From Chryseobacterium rhizosphaerae (lineage in GTDB: Bacteria; Bacteroidota; Bacteroidia; Flavobacteriales; Weeksellaceae): 64,000 bases of DNA. Position numbers and translations under genes: made by a program. Where the stretch lies: assembly GCF_003385455.1 (NCBI RefSeq), contig NZ_QNUF01000012.1, positions 1 through 64,000 on the forward strand, written 5' to 3'. A model generated the notes under the pieces. The model saw nothing but the letters and a program-made list of their open reading frames with translations. It was not told the origin of the DNA and searched no databases. Of the stretch, positions 9,539 to 16,912 are shown piece after piece. Numbering within the stretch: the stretch's first letter is position 1; each line of letters opens with the position of its first letter.

Positions 9539-9868
9539 TCATTTTATATATTTCCAAAACCCCCACAGTTTTCTTGTTTTGAGATAATTCAAATCTTTTT
9601 CTCTTGCGTAAGCTTCTCTTTCAAATGAAATCCTTTTATAGGCCAGATATCCATCTTTTAATTTGAAAAGCCAATAATAATATTCGATGACATAGAAAAT
9701 ATAAAAGAAAATAATAAGCATCTCCAGCTGCTGTCTTAAATGGATCTTTTCGTGATTGATAAGTACTTTATTTTCCTTATCTTCGGGTTTCCTAATGAAG
9801 ATAAAGGGAAAGAGAGCAATGCCGTTAATTTTTAATTTTTTTAAAGGCTTTTGGCATACAATTATCAT
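9539..9868 (-). CDS. Small membrane-associated protein with an HEKIH motif
   Basis: 109 residues of unknown function. NHEKIHLRQQLEM (about residues 38-50) resembles the HExxH zinc motif of M48/M56-like peptidases. A hydrophobic segment follows (MLIIFFYIFYVIEYYYWLF), then an acidic/basic tail with FEREAYAREKD, where a third ligand could sit. It is far too short for a complete protease of those families. It may be a minimal relative common in Bacteroidota. A TATATTTG -7-like box lies at 9874-9881. Confidence 0.6.
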   Translation of the reverse strand: MIIVCQKPLKKLKINGIALFPFIFIRKPEDKENKVLINHEKIHLRQQLEMLIIFFYIFYVIEYYYWLFKLKDGYLAYKRISFEREAYAREKDLNYLKTRKLWGFWKYIK

Positions 9869-9905
9869 AACAACAAATATAAAAAGTTTTTTGACTAACG
9901 TTTAA

Positions 9906-10091
<186 letters not shown>

Positions 10092-10092
10092 A

Positions 10093-10620
10093 ATGAAAAA
10101 ATATATTTTTATCTTGTTGGCTTCTGCTACATTAGGTCTTACTTCATGTAGCCCTTTTCAGGTACGTTCTGATTATGCTGAAACAGCCAATTTCAATTCT
10201 TATAAAACCTATAAAATAAGAATTGATGATTTGAAATTGAATGATATTGATAAAGACAGGGTTTTGAATGAATTATCAAGACAGCTTCAAAGCAAAGGAC
10301 TTCAGTCCGGAGAGAATCCTGATCTGATCGTCAACGTAAAAGCCAATCATAAAAAAGTAACGGATATCAATTCTTCATCACCTTACGGAATGTGGGGCTG
10401 GGGAGGCCCGTTCGGATGGGGCGTAGGAATGAGCAGAACATGGACCAGCAATTATAATGAAGGAGCATTGATCGTAGATCTTATCGATTCAAAAACAAAC
10501 AAATTAGTTTGGCAAGGTATCGGAAGTGGGATTTCTGTGGATTCACCAAAATCCAAACAGAGACAAATTCCGGAAATTCTTGCTGAGATCATGAAAAATT
10601 ATCCGCCACAAAGGAAATAA
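10093..10620 (+). CDS. DUF4136 lipoprotein
   Basis: 175 residues from the ATG at 10093; a longer frame from 10042 overlaps the upstream gene and is not needed. The lipobox LGLTSC places the lipidated cysteine at residue 17. The body matches DUF4136: DYAETANFNSYKTYKI, then a central Gly/Trp-rich loop (GMWGWGGPFGWGVG), then GALIVDLIDSKTNKLVWQG. Members are envelope lipoproteins of unknown role. A strong terminator follows at 10640. Confidence 0.85.
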   Translation: MKKYIFILLASATLGLTSCSPFQVRSDYAETANFNSYKTYKIRIDDLKLNDIDKDRVLNELSRQLQSKGLQSGENPDLIVNVKANHKKVTDINSSSPYGMWGWGGPFGWGVGMSRTWTSNYNEGALIVDLIDSKTNKLVWQGIGSGISVDSPKSKQRQIPEILAEIMKNYPPQRK

Positions 10621-10639
10621 ATTAAAGCACTTATTATAG

Positions 10640-10668
10640 ATGCCGGTACATTTGTGCCGGCATTTTTT
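10640..10668 (+). terminator. Rho-independent terminator
   Basis: The stem ATGCCGGTACA pairs with TGTGCCGGCAT around a two-base loop and is followed by TTTTTTAT. It ends the DUF5522-DUF4136 transcript. The remaining gap to 10955 shows no further gene or RNA. Confidence 0.9.
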
Positions 10669-10955
10669 ATGATGGCTATAAGAACAGGTTTAGAATAACT
10701 CTGATACAGGATGATTTTAATTAACAAACAAAACTGAAGTCTGATCCTGTTGAATTATGATGCAGACTTTCAGCACTTATCCTATTTTTACATACCGATT
10801 TGCTAAAAAATTCTCCTTGCACCTCTATCCTATTTTAATGAACAATACTACTTAATCGCTTATTATGCAAAGCACAATATTGCTTATTGAAAATTAATAA
10901 TTATGTAATTTTTTATTCATAAAAATGTAGTATTCTTGCTGGAAATAATATTAGT

Positions 10956-12746
10956 ATGAAAAAAATCATTTTATTTTCTGTTTTTGCAGGCCTTGCCAAT
11001 GCTCAGGCTCCTGCAGGATATTACAATTCTGCCAACGGACTGAGCGGTGCTGCTTTGAAAACGGAATTAAGCACCATTATTACCAATGGACATCAGGATA
11101 AAGGTTACAACGGATTGTGGACCGGGTATAAAACCACTGATATTGATAAGAATTATGAAAATGATGGGTCTATCCTTGATATTTACTCAGAAAAGCCTGT
11201 AGGAGCAGATCCTTATAACTATACACCGGGCACCAATCAGTGTGGTACTTATTCTACGGAAGGAAATTGCTATAACAGAGAGCATATTGTTCCTCAAAGT
11301 TTATTTAATCAATCTTCCCCTATGGTTTCTGATATTCATTTCATCAGAGCTACTGACGGAAAGGTAAACGGTATGAGAAGTAATTATCCTTTCGGACAGG
11401 TGGGAAGTGCTACTTTTACATCTAAAAACGGATCTAAGCTTGGAAATTCTACTTCTTCAGGATATTCAGGAACTGTTTTCGAACCGATCGATGAGTTTAA
11501 AGGTGATGTGGCACGTATGATCTTTTATTTTGTAACCCGTTATCAGAGTAAGCTTTCTTCTTTTTCTTCAGGAAATATGCTGGGAAGTTCTACATTTCCG
11601 GGCTTACAGACATGGGAACTTAATGTTCTTTTAGCCTGGAACAACCAGGATCCCGTTTCTCAGGCTGAAATCAACAGAAATAATGCATCCTATACTTACC
11701 AGGGTAATAGAAACCCGTTTATTGATAATCCAAGCTATGTGAATCTTATCTGGGGATCTCAACAGCCAAGCAATGATACACAGGCTCCAACAACGGCTAC
11801 AGGGTTAGCGGTTAGCGGAAAAACATCTAACAGCATTTCTCTTGGATGGAATGCTTCTTCTGATAACGTAGGTGTTTCTTCTTACGCTGTTTATATGAAC
11901 GGAAGCCTGAATACTACTGTAAATTCTACTACAGCTACTATTTCAGGTCTCACCCCTTCTACTACCTATACTTTCTATGTGGTTGCTAAAGATGCCGCTG
12001 GAAATTCTTCCGCGAACAGCTCTACTGTTTCAGGAACAACCAATGCAGGATCAACCAATCCATCTACAGACTGTGTCAATGAAACTTTTGAAACCATCCC
12101 TGCCTCCAGTGCCTCTTATTCTACAAGAACATGGAGCAACGGTGGGATCTCCTGGACAGCTACTGATGCCAGAACAGACCAAACAGTCAACAATAAAGCT
12201 ATTACCATAAGAAGCGGTTCTTTAACATCAGGTAATTCAGGCAATGGTATTGGTTCTTTAACAGTAACTACCCAGCTGAAGTTTTCCGGAAGTAATGGAA
12301 ATCTTGATGTAAAAGTAAACGGAACCACAGTAGGAAGTATTCCTTACAGTGCAACGGCAACGACGACTACGATTAACAATATTGATGTTTCTGGTAATGT
12401 AACTGTAAGTCTGGTTAATGGTTCTGCAAGTAACAGAATTGCTATTGACGATCTTAAATGGACATGTTATCCTGGTGGAACTGCCAGAAAAGCTCAAACT
12501 GCAGCTTTAGAAACGAAAGTTCAAAATTTTAAAATCTCTCCTAACCCAATCACTAATCAGGAAATCTTTGTAAATGGAGATGTACAGCATATCAAAAAAG
12601 CAGAGATTTATAATGTACAGGGGAAAGTGATGCAAACGGTTAATCAGCCTTTTAAAAATGGAAATTCTATTAAGACCCAAAATCTTGGTCAGGGAATTTA
12701 TATTTTAAAACTGGATAATACAACGATGCAGTTTTTGGTAAAATAA
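10956..12746 (+). CDS. Secreted endonuclease I with FN3 domain and T9SS sorting tail
   Basis: 596 residues. A short signal peptide ends ANAQA. An endonuclease I (EndA/NucM) domain covers about 20-270, with the signature NREHIVPQSLFN followed by SDIHFIRATDGKVNG and RSNYPFG. A fibronectin type III domain spans about 275-365 (APTTATGLAVS to TVSGTTNAG). A beta-rich region with a CVNETFET start (about 372-505) resembles a carbohydrate- or ligand-binding module. A C-terminal type A T9SS sorting domain is present (ISPNPITNQ, IYNVQGK, GIYILKL). It likely degrades extracellular DNA/RNA after type IX export. Confidence 0.93.
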   Translation: MKKIILFSVFAGLANAQAPAGYYNSANGLSGAALKTELSTIITNGHQDKGYNGLWTGYKTTDIDKNYENDGSILDIYSEKPVGADPYNYTPGTNQCGTYSTEGNCYNREHIVPQSLFNQSSPMVSDIHFIRATDGKVNGMRSNYPFGQVGSATFTSKNGSKLGNSTSSGYSGTVFEPIDEFKGDVARMIFYFVTRYQSKLSSFSSGNMLGSSTFPGLQTWELNVLLAWNNQDPVSQAEINRNNASYTYQGNRNPFIDNPSYVNLIWGSQQPSNDTQAPTTATGLAVSGKTSNSISLGWNASSDNVGVSSYAVYMNGSLNTTVNSTTATISGLTPSTTYTFYVVAKDAAGNSSANSSTVSGTTNAGSTNPSTDCVNETFETIPASSASYSTRTWSNGGISWTATDARTDQTVNNKAITIRSGSLTSGNSGNGIGSLTVTTQLKFSGSNGNLDVKVNGTTVGSIPYSATATTTTINNIDVSGNVTVSLVNGSASNRIAIDDLKWTCYPGGTARKAQTAALETKVQNFKISPNPITNQEIFVNGDVQHIKKAEIYNVQGKVMQTVNQPFKNGNSIKTQNLGQGIYILKLDNTTMQFLVK

Positions 12747-12768
12747 TCTTGAATTGATAACAATAAGT

Positions 12769-12804
12769 AAGGCTGGTCTCTATTTTCAGAGACCAGCCTT
12801 TATT
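12769..12804 (+). terminator. Rho-independent terminator of the endonuclease gene
   Basis: The perfect 12-bp stem AAGGCTGGTCTC/GAGACCAGCCTT with loop TATTTTCA is followed by TTATTTTAT. Confidence 0.93.
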
Positions 12805-12964
12805 TTATGCCTGTTTGCCAATACAGAGATTTTCTTACTCCAGAATGCGGTATTAATTTTGACTCAAAGGCTTATTTTTAAAATGTTTAAACCTAAGAAA
12901 TAGCCGCAGGCTGATCTGACCAAGCAGCCGTGAATTGCACTCTTTATTCCTTATCTTTCCTCAA

Positions 12965-13345
12965 TTACTTGGCATCCTTCTCTTTAATAATCTTTGACCA
13001 ATCGGTAAACATTTTGGTAATGGTATTGGTATTCATCATACTGAAAAAGAACATCCCTATCAATACAGTGAGCCAGCAATACGCTAATTTCACACCGTTT
13101 CTATCCGTGATAAAGAAGAGTATAAATACGGCAAGAGCTCCTATAACAAAGGTAAACATCAGCGTATACAGCAATACATGAATAATATACATATTGAATT
13201 TCAGCTTTCTGAATATCCAGCCTATTACAGCTACAGGGATAAATAAAAGCAAAGGTAAAAACAGGGCTCCAAATATCGCGACTTCAGGATATTCTGCCAT
13301 TTGTTTTTCGAGTCCGAAAAAGGTATTAAAACTGAACTCCGTCAT
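12965..13345 (-). CDS. Small integral membrane protein, last gene of the GIDE-LemA trio
   Basis: 126 residues with about three transmembrane stretches: FGALFLPLLLFIPVAVIGWI, then IIHVLLYTLMFTFVIGALAV, and CWLTVLIGMFFFSMM. No domain is recognised. Its start overlaps the end of lemA by 20 bp, a sign of translational coupling. It probably works with the LemA- and GIDE-type membrane proteins, but the function is unknown. Confidence 0.7.
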   Translation of the reverse strand: MTEFSFNTFFGLEKQMAEYPEVAIFGALFLPLLLFIPVAVIGWIFRKLKFNMYIIHVLLYTLMFTFVIGALAVFILFFITDRNGVKLAYCWLTVLIGMFFFSMMNTNTITKMFTDWSKIIKEKDAK

Positions 13346-13886
13346 ATTGTTTTTCGGCGTTTGTTACTTCCAGTAAAGTTTTGTCTTTATAGCCCAGCAT
13401 TTTTGCCAGTATTACATTGGGGAATTCATGAATTCCTATATTGTAAAGGTTAATGCTGTCGTTAAAAAATTCTCTTCTGTCTGCTATTTTGTTTTCAAGT
13501 TCAGAAATTCTTTTCTGCAGTTCCAAAAAGTTGTTATTGGAAGCAAGCTCCGGGTAGTTTTCAGAAACGGCAAAGAATGAAGATAAAGCCTTTGAAGTTT
13601 CATTGGCCAGTTCGGTCTTTTTATCAGCATCTGTAGTACTGTTATAAAAGGTTCTCAGTTCTGTAAGGCGTGTAAGCAGCTTTTCTTCATAGCTCATAAA
13701 GTGTTTGGCTACGTTCACCAGATTAGGAATTTCATCTGCTCTTTGTTTCAAAACCACATCAATATTACCGTAGGCTTTTTCTACATTGAATTTGAGCATC
13801 ACCAGCTTATTATACAAATTGATGAAGAAGCTTATAACGGCAACACCCAGCAGGATCAGTAATATAATTGCAACAGTTTGGTTCAT
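13326..13886 (-). CDS. lemA: LemA family protein
   Basis: 186 residues: one N-terminal membrane helix (VAIILLILLGVAVISFFINL), then the LemA coiled domain with YNKLVMLKFNVEKAYGNIDV, LKQRADEIPNLV and FNDSINLYNIGIHEFPN. These conserved stretches are diagnostic. LemA proteins have an envelope-facing helical bundle of uncertain function. The ATG shares one base with the TAA of the upstream GIDE gene (TAATG), so the two are coupled. Confidence 0.93.
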   Translation of the reverse strand: MNQTVAIILLILLGVAVISFFINLYNKLVMLKFNVEKAYGNIDVVLKQRADEIPNLVNVAKHFMSYEEKLLTRLTELRTFYNSTTDADKKTELANETSKALSSFFAVSENYPELASNNNFLELQKRISELENKIADRREFFNDSINLYNIGIHEFPNVILAKMLGYKDKTLLEVTNAEKQYDGVQF

Positions 13887-14668
13887 TATTGTGTAAATAT
13901 AAATATGATTATTAAAAGGATAACAGAACAGGTAAACAGAAAAGACCTCAACAACGGCTGATATTTATTCCATACCGTGATTCCTGATGCAGAGGTGATT
14001 CCCAGCACTTTATAATGGTCGTCTTTTCTGATAAATGGCTGTCCGTTTTTAGCATCGGCATAGCCTACCAACAACATTTTTTGACCGTCTTTCAGAAGGG
14101 TTTCTTTGTGTCTTTTACTATTATTGCTGCTAATATTTGTTTCTCCGAGAAGGATCAATTCAATTCCTTCGGGTTCTACCTCTATAATTCCCGTTTCATC
14201 TTTTATCTGAAAAGGATTACACTGGGTTTCTCTATGTATCGTTCTGTAAGATTCTTTACCGTCTGAATCTTTATCAATATCTTCAATGGTATAATAATAC
14301 CCGATACAGGTTTCATTGTCTACCGGAGAAAGTAAAGGGTTTTTCATGACCAATGTTCCTTCCACTTCTACAAGTCCTTTAGCTAAGGATTTTATTTTCG
14401 AGGTTGGAAGAGATGCCTGCAACCTTAAAAAACGTTTAGCAGAAGTAGGTTTCATTAAGGTAAGAAAAATGAAAACAAAAAATACTACAGGAAAAATAAA
14501 CAATGCTTTTTCTGCATAAGCATCATAATTACTGGATATTTCATACAGATACTTATGTAACGGCATTTTCTCTTTAAAAATAGTCCACAGAATAAAATAG
14601 AGAAAACAAAATCCTATTATTCCCAGAACAATGTATCCCGTATATGACGTTTTCTTTTCGCTCTTCAT
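13886..14668 (-). CDS. GIDE-domain membrane protein
   Basis: 260 residues from the ATG at 14668; the longer frame starts at a TTG at 14728. Two hydrophobic segments open the protein and one closes it (FLFTCSVILLIIIFIF). Between them lies a domain like that of the E3 ligase MUL1/MULAN (GIDE): AKGLVEVEGTL, NETCIGYYYTIED and a late KVLGITSASG. Bacterial members sit in membranes and are commonly found beside LemA, as here. There is no RING finger, so ubiquitin ligase activity is not implied. Confidence 0.8.
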   Translation of the reverse strand: MKSEKKTSYTGYIVLGIIGFCFLYFILWTIFKEKMPLHKYLYEISSNYDAYAEKALFIFPVVFFVFIFLTLMKPTSAKRFLRLQASLPTSKIKSLAKGLVEVEGTLVMKNPLLSPVDNETCIGYYYTIEDIDKDSDGKESYRTIHRETQCNPFQIKDETGIIEVEPEGIELILLGETNISSNNSKRHKETLLKDGQKMLLVGYADAKNGQPFIRKDDHYKVLGITSASGITVWNKYQPLLRSFLFTCSVILLIIIFIFTQ

Positions 14669-14749
14669 AGATGATTTGGATATTGAAAGCCCATTAAAAC
14701 ATTCATTAAGAATGGGGATGGCCTTCAAAAATACATTTTATTTCCAAGA

Positions 14750-15520
14750 TTATATGATCTCAAATTCATTTTTTCCCTGCGGAATATAGAAGGTAATATC
14801 GAGCATCAGCTCTTCCTGTGTTTTAGGATCTATTAAATATAATGCGGCATCACCATTTGGCCTTTTTAAGACAGCTGTTCTGTTGTCTGCATACAGGATC
14901 ATCATGGCATCAGCAGGTATCGGCTGAATTTTCATGCCTCCCATAAACTCATTAAGTAATTCTTTGAATCTTCCTTCGGATTCCTGTGGAGACAGATACA
15001 TCGACTGAGCCATATTTCCTTCTCTTCTTAAAATGAGTTTCTTATACTCATCATATTTGGCATTCTGAATCAGCCTGATGATTTTATTATAGGCCAGATC
15101 CAGTTTTTCCCGGCAGTCTTTAACATCCTTAAGGTTCATTCCGTCCTGCCATGCAGTAAGCTTATAAGGAACATCGGCATCAAACGAACTTTCATACCTG
15201 ATCACAGGTAATTTTTTATCTTCTACGGGTTTAGACTGATAGTCTCCAAACTGTTTATCAAACACAAAATTATTGGTAACATCAAAAAGCTTGATATTGA
15301 ATTTCAGCTCAGCCTGTTTATCAATTTCGGTTTGCCCTGCCACCGGTAAAATAGAGGCTGTTATCGTCTGTTTTCCTTTTTCCAGTATGGCATAGTTAAC
15401 AGGGATCATGGTAGATACCTGATTGGTAGCATTCATATGGATAACCGGATAATCATTAATCCTGATCTCAAACATACATGCTGATGCACTGAAGTCAATT
15501 ACATAATAAGGCTGCTGCAT
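14750..15520 (-). CDS. Uncharacterised protein of the T6SS island
   Basis: 256 residues and no signal peptide. The first half looks beta-rich (YVIDFSASACMFEIRINDYP, TMIPVNYAILEKGKQTITAS). The middle is helical and charged (LDLAYNKIIRLIQNAKYDEYKKL), and the end is an NTF2/SnoaL-like alpha+beta tail (RTAVLKRPNGDAALYLIDP). I recognise no family. It follows two exported proteins of the island and may belong to the effector/immunity set or to the downstream GIDE-LemA operon. Confidence 0.7.
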   Translation of the reverse strand: MQQPYYVIDFSASACMFEIRINDYPVIHMNATNQVSTMIPVNYAILEKGKQTITASILPVAGQTEIDKQAELKFNIKLFDVTNNFVFDKQFGDYQSKPVEDKKLPVIRYESSFDADVPYKLTAWQDGMNLKDVKDCREKLDLAYNKIIRLIQNAKYDEYKKLILRREGNMAQSMYLSPQESEGRFKELLNEFMGGMKIQPIPADAMMILYADNRTAVLKRPNGDAALYLIDPKTQEELMLDITFYIPQGKNEFEII

Positions 15521-15584
15521 GGGAAATATATACTATTTTTTTACTGGTTTTATTTTATTGAAATTGAAATATTATCTGTTCGGA

Positions 15585-16316
15585 TCAATTAAGAGAAATT
15601 TTATCGAGATCCTGATATCCTGATCCTTTCAGCAGATCTTTCCACTCTTTATTTTTAAACACAAATAAGTTACATCTGTATTCATCAGGTTTATTATCTA
15701 TTTTGGTTTCACAGTAATAATAGATCATTCCTTTATTTTTCCATATGGCCACTTCCTGTCTGAATTTATTTTGAGTCTGTATGATCTCATTGTCTTTGAC
15801 GTCTGATTCAAAACTTTCATGTACTGTGGTAAAAACAGGTTTCTGAAGGGTTTTGTTTAAGTTTTCAAAAAGAGCTTTTTTTTCAGGTTCGGTATAAATA
15901 TCCAGCTGGTACATTCCCAGCTCGTCATCCTTTTCATTAGCGAGAGGTCCAATTTCCTGATCTACTTTTCCAAAGTGTAAAAGCACTTTATTGATGTTTT
16001 TATTGTTTTTACCGTCTAAACTGATCCCATTAAAATGTAATAATGCTTCTGAAGAAAAAGCTAATCTCTCATTTCCAATCAGAGTTACCTCATCGGTTTG
16101 TACGGTATCTTTAGAGGTCATTCCTCCCGATTTTAAAATATCATTGATATTTTGTCCCATCGTCAGAGCAGCAAGATTGAAAGGTCCCGTTTGAGTATCA
16201 TTCCGGGCTTCAATTTGGGCTTCACTGCTTTTCTTGTCCTGTTGGTTACATGATGTAAATCCCATACAGAGTATTGGTATTAATGCGTATTTTAAATTTT
16301 TCATATTATTGTTCAT
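15585..16316 (-). CDS. Putative lipoprotein, possible immunity-type protein
   Basis: 243 residues from ATG 16316 or, more likely, 239 residues from ATG 16304 (MKNLKYALIP). The lipobox GFTSC marks it as a lipoprotein. The rest is an alpha/beta domain without recognised family; it opens LAALTMGQN, loosely similar to the LTALQLGA opening of the upstream gene product, so the two could be distant paralogues. It overlaps the upstream gene by a few bases. Its location after the 930-aa island protein suggests envelope immunity to that protein, which is an inference only. Confidence 0.7.
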   Translation of the reverse strand: MNNNMKNLKYALIPILCMGFTSCNQQDKKSSEAQIEARNDTQTGPFNLAALTMGQNINDILKSGGMTSKDTVQTDEVTLIGNERLAFSSEALLHFNGISLDGKNNKNINKVLLHFGKVDQEIGPLANEKDDELGMYQLDIYTEPEKKALFENLNKTLQKPVFTTVHESFESDVKDNEIIQTQNKFRQEVAIWKNKGMIYYYCETKIDNKPDEYRCNLFVFKNKEWKDLLKGSGYQDLDKISLN

Positions 16317-16911
16317 GTCTGGTTATAAAGCTCTGCAATACAGTCTCTCTGTCTTTCATATTTCCGTAATGTGATCCTGTTTTTATAAAATACAGGTTGG
16401 TTTCAAAACCTTTTATTTCTTTCTGATCAACACTAATTTTTTTTTTCACCTGCTCCAGCATAATATCAAAACCATCTTTAGTACCCTGCCAGTAATACCC
16501 CGAATATGGCCATCTGTCGGTAGCTTCAATAATTATTTTAGGCTCACCATATTTTTTCTTCAATGCAGCTGACAATGCGTCACTTTCCTTAAAATTTTTG
16601 GTCGTTATATAATATCCTGACAGTGCATTCTGCTTCTGGTTTTCTACTAAAAATCCGACCTCACTTTTTATGTACTTTCTTTCTTTAGGGTAATCCTGCA
16701 CAAAACTGATATCTCCATATTGATATTGGTCTACTTTGTAGGTATTGTAATAGGGAAATCCAGTGGTCTGTTCAAGGTCAACTTGCTTAGTGGTATTTTT
16801 GATCACTATTTCATTGGCAGCTCCCAATTGTAAAGCTGTCAGATCTGTTTTTGACTGTGAGCTGCAGAAATTAAACAGCATAAGCACACCTGTTACTATT
16901 ATTTTTCTCAT
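16306..16911 (-). CDS. Secreted protein of the T6SS island, possible immunity-type protein
   Basis: 201 residues with an N-terminal signal (MRKIIVTGVLMLFNFCSSQ). The mature part has ALKKKYGEPKI and WPYSGYYWQGTKDGFDIML but no recognised domain. The start is one base from the stop of the 930-aa gene, so they are co-expressed. Two exported proteins directly after a large effector-like protein is the arrangement expected of periplasmic immunity proteins. No direct evidence supports that role. Confidence 0.7.
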   Translation of the reverse strand: MRKIIVTGVLMLFNFCSSQSKTDLTALQLGAANEIVIKNTTKQVDLEQTTGFPYYNTYKVDQYQYGDISFVQDYPKERKYIKSEVGFLVENQKQNALSGYYITTKNFKESDALSAALKKKYGEPKIIIEATDRWPYSGYYWQGTKDGFDIMLEQVKKKISVDQKEIKGFETNLYFIKTGSHYGNMKDRETVLQSFITRHEQ

Positions 16912-16912
16912 A

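Noticed and set aside
12258..12497. Antisense ORF inside the endonuclease gene
   Set aside because: The plus-strand gene has clear domains across the region; this is a frame shadow.
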